A stretch of DNA of 64,000 bases from Vitellaria paradoxa (taxonomy: Eukaryota; Streptophyta; Magnoliopsida; Ericales; Sapotaceae), in assembly GCA_019916065.1 (NCBI GenBank), contig CM034237.1, forward strand, positions 26,975,783-27,039,782. The letters run 5' to 3'. The first letter of the stretch is position 1, and each line of letters opens with the position of its first letter. Of the stretch, positions 45,729-57,830 are shown in pieces. The translations under genes were made by a program, and so were the position numbers. The notes below the pieces were generated by a model. That model searched no databases and was not told the DNA's origin. It was given only the letters and a program-made list of their open reading frames with translations.

Positions 45729-48372
45729 TTACAACCCCTCACACAACAAAGTAACAACAAAGGGACCGGACCATCGAGACCTAAGTTTTCCTAGGAAGAG
45801 ATATAACCATGAGTTATACATCAAAACTTTTTTGCCATCATGGAAGGATTTTCTAAGAATGTGCTTGTCATGCAAATCCTTTATCTTAGCCTTGGCAATT
45901 TTTGCATTCTCGAAAGCATCATTTCTCAATTCTTTAAGTTCATTCAATTGAAGCTTTCTGAGAATAATGGCATCGTCTAAACTCTCATTGAATTGTTGGA
46001 TTGCCTAATGGGCTTTATATTCCATTTCGACAGGTAGGTGGCAAGCTTTGCCAAAGACAAGGCAGTGGGGAGACATACCCAAAATGGTCTTATAAGCCAT
46101 TCGATATTCCCTTAATGCATCAATCACACACAAAGACCAATCCTTACATGTGGGGTTGACGATTTTCTTAAGAATCCCCTTTATCTCCCTATTTGCTAGC
46201 TTAACTTGGCCATTGTTTTGTGGGTGATACAAAGTCCCCACTTTATGTGTCACACCATACTTGTCCATTAGAAGGCTAAAAAGCTTATTGCAAAAATGCT
46301 TACCCCCATCACTAATGATAGCTCGGGGCATCCTAAAATGTGAGAAAATGTATTCTCTTAAGAACTTGACAACCACATGGTGATCATTGGTGCGAGTGGC
46401 AATGGCTTTTACTCACTTAGAAAAATAATCAAGGAGCACTAGTATATACTCAAAGCTAAATGATATAGGAAACGGCCCCAAAGTCTATGCCCCAATTGTC
46501 AAAGATCTCTAAGATGAGAATGGGGTTTTGAGAGGCATTTCATTCCACTCAGAAAGGGCTCCTAGTCTTTGGCATTGGTCACATTGCAAACAATAGTCAT
46601 GCACATCTTTAAACATGGAAGGCTAATAAAATGCACTTTAAAGGATCTTAGCGGTAGTTTTCTTTAAAGAGAAGTGGCCTCCACAAGCTAAAGTGTAACA
46701 AAATTCAATGGTACTATGAATCTCATTTTTGAGAATGAATCGTCTCACAATTTGGTCTTGACAATACTTATAAAGGTAGGGCTCATCCCAAAAGGTGCTA
46801 CACATATAGCATAAGAATTTATCTTTATCAACCTTTGTCCAATGGAAGGGCATTTGTCCAATCACTAGAAAGTTGGAAATATCCGAATACCAAGGAGATT
46901 GGTCATGAGGTGTGGTGCTAATATGCATGATGTGCTCATTAGGAAATGCTCATTAATTGGTAGGTCACTAGATTCAAGCGCATGACATGGCAACCTAGAC
47001 AAATGGTCGGCTAACATGTTTTCTACTCCTTTCTTATCCATAATCTCCAAGTTAAACTCTTAGAGGAGTGGAATCCACATAATTAGGTGGGGTTTGGCCT
47101 CTTGCTTGGAAAGAAGCTATTCCGAAGCCGCATGGTCCGTAAATACTATGACATGGGACCTACCAAATATGACCTAAACTTATCTAGTCCAGACACTATC
47201 ACTAGAAGCTCATTTTTTGTGGTGGTGTAATTCACTTGAGCCTCATTAAGAGTCTTATTACCGTAGTAAATGACATAAGGTTTCCCCTACTTCCTTTCCC
47301 CTGGAACTACCCCCACTGCATAATTACTAGTGTTGCACATAGGCTCGAATGGTAAAGACCAATCTGGGCTTTGGATGATTAATATGGTGGTAAGCAAGTG
47401 TTTAAGTCTATTAAATGCCTCTTAGCATGACATTGTCCATTCAAAAGGAACACCATTGGACAACAATGAGCATAGGGGTCAGGCAATAAAGCTAAATGAC
47501 TAAATGAATCGCTGATAAAAACCAACATGCGCATGGAATGATCTAATGTCCTTCACACATCGAGAGCTAGGCAAATTCTGGATGAGATTAACTTTTGCTT
47601 TGTCTAACTCAACTCATTGACATGACACTATATGCCCTAAAACAATCCCTGTTGTACCATAAAATGACACTTTTCTCAATTTAGCACCAAATTACTCTCC
47701 TCACAATGCACTAGAACCCTCTTAAGGTTGGTCAAGCACTCATCAAATGTATCTCTATAGATGGAGAAATCATCTATAAAGACCTCCAAGAATTTCTGGA
47801 CCATGTCACTAACAATGCTCATCACACACCTTTGAAAAGTTACAAGTGCATTGCATAACCCAAATGGCATGCAGCTATATGCATGGGTGCCAAAAGGGCA
47901 TGTGAAGGTGGTTGATTTTCTCTTAGTTTCTAGTACTATCTTAACCTGGCTATATCTTAAATACCATCTAAGAAGCAGTAAAAGGCTTTCCCTGCTGCTC
48001 TCTCTAACACTTGATCTAGGAATAGGAGAGGCAAATGGTCCTTACGTGTCATAGCTATTAAATGCCTATAGTCTATACACATCTACAACCCAGTTTGGGT
48101 GTGTTGAGGCGCTAACTCTCCTTTATTTATTGTGACACTAGATTTTTTAGGAACCACCTAAGTAGGATTCACCCACTTCGAATCAGAGATGGGGTATATG
48201 ATACCTACATCTAATAGTTTTAGCACTTCTCCCTTGACAACCTCTTTCATTACAGGGTTCAACTTCCTTTACATCTACCTAACGAGTTTAGTATCCTCTT
48301 CAAGGTAATGTGATGTGAACATACCAATGGACTTATACCATAATGATCTGCCACTGTCTACCTAAGGCTTTC
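45729..48372 (-). pseudogene. pol remnant of element C (RT, RNase H, integrase)
   Basis: It begins inside the RT N-terminus (LNPVMKEVVKGEVLKLLDVG, about 48210-48270). RT has MPFGLCNALVTFQRC and the catalytic FIDDFSIYRD (about 47760). The RNase H end has KKGVENMLADHLSRLP (about 47030). The integrase HHCC finger has CYTLACGGHFSLKKT. The integrase core (46376-46005, long open frame) has ISDGGKHFCNK, YHPQNNGQVKLANREIKG and MSPHCLVFGKACHLPVE, and the C-terminal domain ends near 45729. The DDE glutamate is lysine (46200-46202). Protease and gag are absent. Confidence 0.85.
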
Positions 48373-48605
48373 TTATGTGTAGATTGAAAGCTATAATCAA
48401 TTAAAATCTAATAGAAATTTCAGTGCATTAGTGTGCTTGAATATGGAAAACATATTCTCTTGCTTATATTTTTTGTTCGTTTTCATCCTTTGTTCTTTCT
48501 TTATTTTTAGATGCCATATATTATATTTATGACCAATAGTTGTCATGATTTTCATTAGAAAATATTAGATATGTATTTTTGATTATTTGTTGTAGGCCAC
48601 TAAAA

Positions 48606-49375
48606 ATGGATAAAAGTTGGATGAAACCTAAAGATCGAATGAGTGATGAGTACGGGGTAGGGTAATATGTTAGTTTTTAAGTTATTTCTAATATTATATT
48701 TTTGATTTTTAGTTTTAAATTTATATGGTCTCACTGCTACTTATTAATAGATTGAGAAGCTTGGAGATGAGGGTCTTCTGTTTTCATCATTTTACAAAGA
48801 CACCCATTGGAGCAATAAGAAGAACGACTACATTCATTCGCAATGTCAGCAAAATTATGTATATGACATATTTAATTTTTTACAACTTTCTTTTTTATTC
48901 TATATCCTTTTAATATAATATAAAATGATTTTTTATATATTTTAAACATGTACAAGAAGAAATTGTTAGATGTAAGGATGAGATAATGGAGTTAGGTGAC
49001 CCACATTATACACCTGAGCAACTCTCTCAAAAGGTGCTCAGAGAAAGGTCGGCTTATTTGCTTGGGTTTGGGAAAGTTCCAAAGCCATCCTCCTCGACAA
49101 GATCTTCGGCATCCTCTAAAGCATGTTTCACTGAGCTTGAAAAGCTGAAGGCGCGAATTGAACAACAAAATACAATCGTTACCCAACAAAATAAACAGAT
49201 GCAACAATTTGAAGAGGATACAAGAAAGTACGAAGAGTAAAGGAAAAACTACAAAGAGGAGAAGATAAAGATTGAAGAACATAGAAGCGTGGAAGATGAG
49301 GATACACAAAAACAATTTCAGTAAATATTTGTGATGATGTGAGATAAATTTGGAGATGGTTCGAGAGGGACATCA
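48606..49375 (+). pseudogene. CACTA transposase remnant (TNP2 N-terminus plus TNP1-like exons)
   Basis: 48606-48662 encodes MDKSWMKPKDRMSDEYGVG, the start of the transposase-associated domain of CACTA TNP2 proteins, then GTAATATG, a possible donor. The next coding part (about 48750-48860) reads GDEGLLFSSFYKDTHWSNK. Another (48956-49240) reads EIMELGDPHYTPEQLSQKV, LRERSAYLLGFGKVPKPSSS and a glutamine/lysine-rich coiled-coil-like stretch, typical of the C-terminal part of plant transposases of the Ptta/En/Spm type. The DDE body of TNP2 is missing, so this is an internally deleted or chimeric remnant. Introns are inferred only. Confidence 0.5.
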
Positions 49376-51861
49376 ACTTGATTTGGTAAAATAACTTTAC
49401 TCTACAGTTGTTATCTTCTTCCTTGGAGCGCTTATGAATGAGTTATTTCTTATTGTTTTGGAGTTGCCAGAGAATTCTTTGGTGGGATTGGTGACTTTTG
49501 ATTATATGATCCATGTTCTTGATCTTGGCCATTTGGAGTGTTTAAGGGTTGTGCTGCTCCATGGTGAGCGTTAACTCACATCAGATCGGGTAACTAGCAA
49601 ATAGTTTACAGTTTTATCACTTCATTCAAATGTTAACTTAAATTTGATAGTTCAATGTCTAGACTCTAGTAGAGTAAATTGTAAACTTTAGCCTCCAATA
49701 CTGATACTTGTATTGTATAAGGTTTGCTATTTTGCCAATATTATTAGGATTTCTAATGGAGAAGTCAACAATGATGTGCATTGTGAAGTTTGAATCATCA
49801 ACTTTTGAGATGGTTTTATTAGTCCCATCCTCAGTTTACTTTAAAGGCCATTATGGCCACTTTAACCAATGTGCTTATTTTCCTCTACCCTTTGGCACCC
49901 TCAGTGTCGATGAAGTTGCTTCCCATCATAGATATATCAAATAATCATATAAGTGTATGATCATAAATATCAGATAAATTTGTTATGTTATCTTCCATTA
50001 TAAAGTTTTCATTTCTAATTCTATGTATCTTGCATCTTCACTCATCCATCTTAACATTTTCATTTTATAGGTAATTTTTTTAGTTTTCTTGTTTTTTGTT
50101 TCATCCAACTTGCTCTAGCTTTATGGGATAGATAAATGTTGTTATAAATTTGAAATTGGAAAGTTAAAGTACTAGGTGCTTACATTTGACAATATTGAAT
50201 ACCTTCTAGTATGCATGCTTTTTAGGTTTTCAACCCTATCTTAACCTAAATCATACGCCTGTAATACACAAATTCCTCCCAAAATTGGTAGCACATAGTA
50301 GGATACTACACCCTACTTATCTGGCTTTAAGAACAGGACCTAGAAATTGTGTGATTAACTAATTGAGTAAAAGGCATTTCTATACATGGAATGCATGCTT
50401 TTTGCTATCAATATTCTAAAAAAAAAAAAAAAAATTCCATTTTCGTCTAAGGTTGATGCTTCAGTTTTGGATTTATATGATAACTGCAGTATCTCTTTGC
50501 CGAAAGTTCAGCTAAAGTCAGAATTATGAGAGTTTAGTTTAGTTCTTTTGTGCTATTGTTGTTTTATTTTGAGCTATTGTTGTTAAAATGAAAATGAACT
50601 GATTCCCATGGTATTAAGTTCCACATATGTGTGCGTTTGTGAGATTAATTTCCTCTTAAAAAATAATTTGTACGAAATAAGATGACTCATTTACTTCTAT
50701 GTCAGAAGAACTATTGCATGAAGCCTTCTAGATACTTTGGAGTAAATGCTTAAATATATTAGGAATGCTTCTTTTAAGATATTGCAACAGTGGAACAGTG
50801 ATTGAGCTAACTTAGGTAGTGACAATTAAAATCTACAATGATAATGTTAGTATTTAGAGAGTAGAATCCTCTTGCTCTTCATTTGCTTTTTTACTATTTT
50901 TGTTCAATTAATACTTTTTTTTTTTTTGAAAGGATTGTTCAATTAATACTAATCACATGCATAGAATTTTTTACCTTCCATCGTCTTCTCCATAGTAAAA
51001 AATAAAAAATAAAAAACAAAATTTTGGAATGAATGCAAGTAAAATGAGGTCTAGATCCTTTTTCTATCATAAGCAAACTACCTAGCCATTACAAAGGGGA
51101 AAAACCTACAAGCTACAGCTATTGCTGGACAACTTTTGGTATTTTTGTTCATTTCTTCTGCTAGAAACGTATTCCTTCTGATCTATGAAGTCCATGGTTT
51201 TGTTTGGAAATAGTTTTGATTTTTATTCTTAGATTTGTCTGATATGTGATTTTATTTCCTAGCTAGTCAATAGTACTTCCTAACCTATGTTGTGGTACAT
51301 GTTGTCTCCTATTTTCATATTTTAAAATTGTAGTTTAATAAATAATTTTGTATGTGTCGTGTTGAAGTGATTTTGTTGGGTCGATTCGTTTATGGCTCCA
51401 CCATCTCCTCACATATTAATGTTTGGATTTGAATTACTTTTCTACAGCTTTGTTTGGTCTAAGGTTTGCTGCTGTTGCTACTATCATGGACTGGCTACTG
51501 ATCCATTACTGCTTTGGTGTCTATTGTTGCCATTCGTTGTTGACCATGTTTTGATGCCATGATTTTTAGACTTGTAGATGGTTGTATGTTGTAACTTTGG
51601 ATGGTGTATGTAGCTTTTGTTTTAAAAGTCAAGAACTAGTTTATATGTAGGTAGGCTACTGTTCAAAACTATATTTTTCCCTACATATTAACTGAATTTT
51701 TAAGTGTTGTACACATATTTTGTACTTAATTTTGAAGTATTAAAGGTTTAATTTGGATGGTGTTGACAGTGGATGTTTTTATTTATTAGTTAGTTTATGT
51801 GATTGTGGTAGATGTTACAAGAAAAAAATAAATCAGTAAAAGCAAAGCCTGCAACTTTTTT
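49376..51861. other. Unassigned interior of the CACTA remnant
   Basis: AT-rich sequence of about 2.5 kb. I see no conserved protein motif, RNA gene or terminal repeat. The open frame at 49708-49944 (78 codons) has no recognisable domain. A runs lie at 50418-50435 and T runs at 50919-50929. Confidence 0.35.
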
Positions 51862-52330
51862 TTTAAGAGTATTACTGACCAAATGGCCAGCAAATGAAAG
51901 AATTGGGAACCAATGATTTGGTCAAGAAAGGTTTGAATACAACTTAAGCTATTCTCTTTGCCGACCAAACGGTTGGTAAATATAAGGAATTTGCAACCAA
52001 CTTTTTGGCCGGGAAAGCATTAAAATGAGTTGAAACTTTTTTCTTTGCTGACCAAGTAGTCAATGAAAGCAAGAATCAGCGACCAACTTTTAGTCGGCTA
52101 AGGGTCTTTTTACCGACCAAATGGTCGGGAAAGGATGCATCATTTTTTTTTTAAATATTTCTTTTAGCGACCAAACTTTGGTTGAGAGAAATGAACATTT
52201 AGTGACTAATACATTTTTTGGTTAGCAAAAGTTTCCATGACTACCTTTCACCAACCAAATTAGCTTGGTCAGAAAAGGCTTTAACGACCAAATTTTTTCC
52301 TTTAGCGAATTTTTTGGTTGGTAAATATGT
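51862..52330 (+). repeat. Subterminal repeats of GACCAAA...GGTCGG type
   Basis: About ten degenerate copies, in both orientations, of words such as GACCAAATGGTCGG, GCGACCAA and TTTGGTTGGTAAA, spaced 30-60 bases. Dense short inverted repeats of this kind mark the binding region next to the ends of CACTA elements. They sit at the right end of the remnant. Confidence 0.5.
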
Positions 52331-52344
52331 GGTCTACTGTACTG

Positions 52345-52820
52345 AAGGCACCTCATCATTTCCAACTCTCACATGGCAAGACCCGCTAATGAACCACGAG
52401 TCTTCTGGCTAAGCATATCAGCAACCATATTGTCTTTTGCCTCAAATTCAGATCTTTCTAAGTGAAGAGATAAGCCTTTATGATCTAAGAATATCTCAAA
52501 TTTCTTACCATACAATTAGTGTCTGTAGCTTTTCAAAGCATAGATGACTATTGCTAACTCCAGATCATGTACCGGGTAATTATGCTCGGGAGTTTTCAAT
52601 TGTCTAGACCCATAAGCTATCATTTTATCACCTTACACCAGTACACAACCTAAACCTTCCCCAAATGTATCACAATAAACCACATAGCCCAATCCCCTCT
52701 CTGGGATCACAAGCACTGGTGTAGAAGTTAATCTCATCTTCAGCTCTTGAAAAGACTACTCACACTTCTCATTCCAGATAAACTTGACCTCTTTCCAAGT
52801 TAGCCTAATCATCGACCTAG
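52345..52820 (-). pseudogene. Chromovirus-like RNase H part of pol
   Basis: Minus strand: [50 protein letters not shown], then [31 protein letters not shown] and VADMLSQKTRGSLAGL. These are RT-connection and RNase H motifs of chromoviruses (Tekay/Reina/CRM type). Three or more stops interrupt it. It continues the pol at 54309 once the solo LTR is removed. Confidence 0.72.
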
Positions 52821-54303
52821 TGATTACACTTGAAAAGTGTAATCCTTAGCTCAAATTCCTACTGATTTTAATAACAATTCTATGTTATCACATGTATTTC
52901 AATAGAATTCCATAATCTTGATAGAAATTTGTTCTTCAATGCAACAAATGAGGTTTAAAGCTAAAAAAACACTAAAAGTAATCATAAGGGATATTAAGGA
53001 GCTGAATGAAGAACAAAACAAAGCAAAAAATGAGGTCCTAGACCTCGCATCCTGACGACAGAAGGCAGTGGTCTTAGAAACCTGCGTCAGAAACTGGAAA
53101 CAAACCTATTGGAGGTTGGTGTCCTAATGCCACGACCCCGACTGTTTAGTTTTTAGGGTTTTGCTCTGTCCTTTATAAATACTGAACATGTATCAGACTT
53201 TGGGATAACTGTTCATATATTTCTACTATAGTTTTTCTCAATTATTGTTTAGTTTTAGAGAGTTTTTCAATAATTTTTCAATGAAGTTTTGGATTGAAGC
53301 TTTGAATAAACAATAGTTCTTTTAATATAAGTGCAGATTTTTCTTCAATAGAGCTTGCTTTTTCTATTCTATCTCTTATTTTCTGTATTGTTTGTTTATT
53401 TAATATGCTAGTATAGATTCACACTCGATTCAACCCTTCAAGGATAGGTGGATCCTTATTTGAATGTGAGAGGTGAACAGATCCAAGCATGCAATGTAAA
53501 ACTTGCATGTTAGGTTTCTTGTTTTTCTAGATCTATTTTCTAATATTTTCAAAACCTTCAAAAACTTGTATAGTTGATTATATTTCCTTGAAATCATTAA
53601 TAACTACACAAGATTAGAATTTTCTTAATATTTTGAAAATAGAAAAGATAGATATAGATCATTTTGCTGGTTTTCTTCTTCTATAGATTTTAAATCATTC
53701 GAGCACTTGTAACCTCGATTATATTTGGTTGAAATCACTGATGACATTAGTTGATTAAACTTTCTTGTTAATTTGAAATCAAAGAAAAGAAATCTAGACA
53801 AAAAAATGTTTTCAAAATGATATCTCTTTGGTTTTATTTATCCTAAACATGATTTTAAAACTGTGCTTTGGATACTGTTTTCACAATGAAATCTTCCGAT
53901 TTATTTTTCCTAAATGTGAGTTATAAACTGAGATAAAAATTCACATCTAACATAAGAATAAGGTGTCCACCAGATTTGTAGGTTGGATCAAGTTTCTTTC
54001 ATATGTTATTTTCAAATCCCAGTTTCATTGCGTTGCTTATTTTAGTTTAATTTACTTTAAACCTTGCTGGTTTTCTTATTTAGATTAGAATTGTTTGATT
54101 ACTTGTTTCTACTTTAATTTAATTCCTTGCAATTTATTTTTATTATATTATTTCAAAAAGAAAACAACAAGGTAGAAGAACATAGAACCTTAGAATTGAT
54201 TCATAGTTCCCTTTGGATACGATCCCGATCTCACCAAATAAAACTACACCACATATCCTTATGCTTAGGAGTTATTTTTCACTACACATTTGCGAGGCAA
54301 TCA
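52821..54303 (+). repeat. Solo LTR of the A family inside chromovirus pol
   Basis: Starts with TGATTACACTT, GAA, AAGTGTAATCC and ends GAGGCAATCA. It follows the A LTR from end to end, including CATCCTGACG-type motifs (about 53050), TATAAATA at 53174-53181 and GATACGATCCCGATCTCACC near 54218. Flanks are CCTAG (52816-52820) and CCTGG (54304-54308), a target duplication with one change. The host pol motifs continue across the insertion. Confidence 0.82.
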
Positions 54304-54308
54304 CCTGG

Positions 54309-55700
54309 CTAATCCTTAGAAGTCATAGACAAATCGTCGGTAATGCCCTACCAAACCTTGAAAGCTCCTAATCTCAAATATTGTCCTTGGTCTTAGTCAA
54401 TCCATAACTGCCTCAATCTTAGATGGATCAATTGAAACTCTTTCCCTAAAAACAACATGCCCGTGAAATTTCACCTTCTTACGCTACAACTCACACTTGC
54501 TCAATTTCGCATAAAGCTGGTGATCCCTTAAGGTCTAAAGTACAACTTTTAGATGCTCCTTATATTTCTCCTCTGACCGTGAATAAACCAAAATGTCATT
54601 AATAAACATGACTGCAAACTTGTCCAAGAATTACTGAACACCTTGTTCATCAAATCCATGAACATGGCAGGAGTACTGGTCAATCCAAATGGCATCACCA
54701 AGAGTTGATACTGGCCATACGAGTCTTGAATGCTACATTAAGAATGTCTTCCGGCTTCACCCTCAACTGGTGGTAACTGGATCTTAAATCAATCTTTGAG
54801 AAAATGACTGAACTTTTTAGTTGATCGAACAGATTATCAATACTCAGTAAGGCATATCGATTCTTAATTGTGACTTGATTCAGCATCCGATAATCTATAT
54901 ACATTTTGAAAGTTCTATCTTTTTTAGCTGCAAATAGTGCTAGTGTACCTCAAGGCGATGTGTTAGGATAGATAAATCCCTTAGAGCCCAACTCCTTTAT
55001 CTGGGATTTCAATTCCAGCAACTCTGTAAGTGCTAACCAGTATAGGGCACAACGTGGAATTCTTACCATTAAACTACAGCCACTAAACTATAGGGCAATT
55101 ACCCAAAAAAAAAATAGTATAGGGCTATAGAAATAGGTTCTGTGCTAGAAACTAGATCAATCCTAAATTCAACTTCCTACTTAGGTGATAATCCAGACAT
55201 ATCATTTGAAAATACCTTTAAAAATTCACAAATTACATGTGGCAACTCAACTTTATCACCATTCCCATCCTCCAAAGCCATACAAGCAAATAAGCTGCGT
55301 AAGTCCACTTGTCCTTGCCCATCAAGAAAAGGTTAGACCGGAGGACTATAGAAATCACTAGAAAATTGTATCTAATCTTCCTGGGGAGTAAATAACGGTA
55401 CCCAACCCTTAGAACCATCTATCATCGCTTGATAAACTAATAACCTGCTCATGTCTAGAATCACATCAAAGCTTTGCATATCTAGCATAATTAGATCAAA
55501 AATTGACAAGTGCTCACGAGCTAAAGCCTTATCCCCGATAGTGATCTCATAACTCTTACAGACTTGGTTCAACACAGAATGACCCACAATCGGTGTTTCA
55601 ACCCATCGACAGATAAATTTAATGCAAACATAAATGGAGTGGCAATAGATGAGTGAGATGCTCTAGTGTCAATAAGAACAGTGGATCTAGTAGCATAGAT
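54309..55700 (-). pseudogene. Chromovirus-like protease and RT part of pol
   Basis: Protease: VLIDTRASHSSIATPFMF near 55640-55670 (DTG changed to DTR), then CKSYEITIGDKALA and LDMQSFDVILDMSRLL. RT: LELKSQIKELGSKGFIYP (about 55000), MYIDYRMLNQVTIKNRYALL (54904), DNLFDQLKSSVIFSKIDL, and [10 protein letters not shown] (about 54570-54610), where the catalytic FIDD has become FIND. Changes at both active sites plus stops make it dead. An A-rich stretch at 55107-55116 marks a small disruption near the RT start. Confidence 0.77.
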
Positions 55701-56090
55701 GAGAAAGGTGCCTTTAGTCACTATAGTTTTGCTCGTCCATCATTCTATGTGCCACAGTAAAAACTCACCCCTGAGTTAGTGCTATTGGTGGCCTACCCCC
55801 TTTTTGACACTGTTTGGATCTACCTTGAGCTCTCTAATGCAGTTGAACCCCACCTAGAACACCCATCTAGAACTGCTATAACCCTTCCTAAGCACCTCTC
55901 TAGAATTAAGTCCACATTGATTATGGCCCTATTGGCCTATTCCTATATACTGATTAGGCTGGCTGTGAAAGTCTCATAGCACTACCATTCCCTTTCCTTT
56001 GTAAGTAATACTTCTACATATGGCCGATTGGCTACAAGTGTAATGCTGCTGCAGGATCCACGCATCGGGGCTGATGAGCATAGGTCATGA
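55701..56090 (-). other. Possible gag end of element D
   Basis: The minus strand continues upstream of the protease with GTFLIYATRS just before it. Farther up is a doubtful zinc-knuckle trace near 56000-56030 (IGHM followed by a stop). Too decayed to annotate as a gene. The sequence changes character near 56090. Confidence 0.3.
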
Positions 56091-57039
56091 GTCTTTATTG
56101 TGATATAGTGCTTCTGAGATTGCCCAAATTTGAAAAGAAAAGGGGTTTTATTTTGAAACAGGGCCTTGATTATAGAAAATAGGAGTTGCCACCTGACACT
56201 TTCAAAATGGGTATATTAAGAAACCTGAGTTTTAATGATTTAAAATATGTTATTTATGTTTTTGAAAGATGTAATAAATGACCCTTGTAATGACTCTCGA
56301 CTAGTCTGTACAATTAGAGAAAGTAGGTTTAGGGGTTTGACTGTACACAAAAACTGTTAGCTTAGATACCAAGGGATATCCAGAGTCGCTTTTTGCTCTT
56401 TTGCAGTCGTAATCTCATAATATAATACTCTGATTATAATGATCATTACACAGAACTCATGAATGCGAATGATGTATGAAATGTGAGGTGGCTAAGCTTA
56501 GCTCATGTGCAGACTTATATAATCCTTATGGATAAGTGTGTGTGTGCACTAAGAAATAGTGAGTATTAAGGATGGTCTATAAAGACCAGAGTTACCAGAC
56601 TCAAGCTATGTACTCAAGCTACCTATAAACCCTAAGAAGGGATCAGTTCAACGTAGTTCAGACCTAAAGTTATCCAAACTATAGGTAATGAGATGATAGA
56701 TGTGTGTGACAACCTAGCTTCAAGTGTAGGTTGTGCCTGGCACAGGTGGTCTATAGGAGCTATCTACATACCCGTCTAAGGGATCGAGTTGATGTAGCTC
56801 TAGGTAAGGTTTACACCTAGCGTAGATGTGATATGTGTATATGTATGAAAGTGTGATCAGAATGCTATGGATGATAACTTGATTGGCCTCAGGCATAGTG
56901 AGCCTCATCATCGGTTAAGGTAGACTAAGTGTATGGAGGGTGGTCGATAGGGTCAGTGCTGTGTGTAAAGGAGGCTCACTTTAGATATGGGATAAGGAAA
57001 AGAAAGAGCCTAGCTCTAAGTATGGATTAGGTGTAATCA

Positions 57040-57830
57040 TCTTTGTATTGTGAGAATCCTAACTCTAAGATTGAAATAAAGTTAGCGCCTTGCATGTAAC
57101 TTGGGAAGAGAGCTTCATTCTAGATGATAAAAGATAGCTAGCACCTCATGCTTAACAGGGAAATGAGGCTTGATCCAAATGATAAGAGATAGTTAGTGCC
57201 TAGTGCATAACTAGGGAATAAAGCCTTGCTTCTTCTAGTGCATAACAGATGGAAGGAGTTTTATTCTGCTTTGAGAGAACAGTTAGCGGTTAGCGCATAA
57301 CTGAAAAATGGTTAACTAAAGAAAATAGCCTCACTCCTAACAAAAAGATAGTTAGCGCCTAGCACATAATTAGGAAATGGAACCTTGTTTCATAGAAGAA
57401 ATGGTTGACGCCTTGTTTATAATTAGCGAAAAAAGCTTAGCTCTAAGTTAACACTTCATGTTGTGGTGACCGGACTTAAGCCTTCTGCTTGAGCTGTTTA
57501 TGTACCCTGTTAAGGGGATTAAGTATACATAGCTCTAATTAATCTAAACTATGGTGTAGATGTAGAGCTTAGCTCTAAGTCAACGTTTCACACTGTGATG
57601 ACCACACTCAAGCCTTCTGCTCGAGCTGCCTACGTACCCTATTAAGGGATTAGGTCTACATAGCTCTATTTAGAAAGACAGCTAGTGCTTAGTGTATAAC
57701 TGTAAAAAAAAAAGCATCGCATAAAATGAGAAAGGAACAGTAGCACCTAGCACATAACTGGAGAAAAGACCTTCACTTTGATAAGAAGCTCAACTCCCAA
57801 AGATGCGCTTAGCGCAGGTGAGTGAGTCTC
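57040..57830 (+). repeat. Degenerate interspersed repeat, TTAGCGCCTAGYGCATAACT-type unit
   Basis: At least eight loose copies of words such as GTTAGCGCCT, AGTGCCTAGTGCATAACTAG and AGCACCTAGCACATAACTGG, each followed by a purine-rich stretch and GCCTT or GCTT, spaced roughly 60-110 bases. Two longer related segments (about 57445-57545 and 57565-57670, sharing GACC...ACTCAAGCCTTCTGCTCGAGCTG) form a further duplication. It is not protein-coding. Confidence 0.42.

Larger units (their letters stand above)
41506..48372 (-). mobile_element. Athila-like element C, truncated at both ends
   Basis: Minus-strand pol without protease, then spacer, ORF3 and 3' UTR. No gag, primer site or own LTR is found. 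The right end breaks at the start of RT, against CACTA-derived DNA. The left end meets the A-type LTR at 41505. It is more divergent from A and B than those are from each other, judging from RT and integrase. Confidence 0.72.
48373..52340 (+). mobile_element. CACTA (En/Spm) DNA transposon remnant
   Basis: A transposase-type coding remnant (48606-49375) plus a subterminal repeat block (51862-52330) on the right, close to TGGTCTACTG at 52341-52350, which may be a decayed TAGTG end. The left terminus is not recognisable. It separates pol of C from the chromovirus pol. The identification rests on the short MDKSWM motif and the repeat style, so it is moderate only. Confidence 0.55.
52345..56090 (-). 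mobile_element. Chromovirus-like Ty3/gypsy element D, truncated
   Basis: Minus-strand protease, RT and RNase H in order, split by the solo LTR at 52821-54303. Integrase and the chromodomain are lost on the left, where the CACTA remnant lies. Towards 56090 only a doubtful trace of the gag zinc-knuckle region remains. No LTR of its own is identified in the window. Confidence 0.7.

Noticed and set aside
51862..52330. CRISPR-like array
   Set aside because: Units are degenerate, occur in both orientations, have no constant spacers, and the genome is a plant's.
54309..55700. Reading the RT at 54309-55700 as an endogenous pararetrovirus
   Set aside because: The order of protease then RT, the motifs SQIKEL...KGFI and VFSKIDLRSSYHQ-type text, and the RNase H style fit chromovirus Ty3/gypsy elements better. 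No movement or coat motif is attached.
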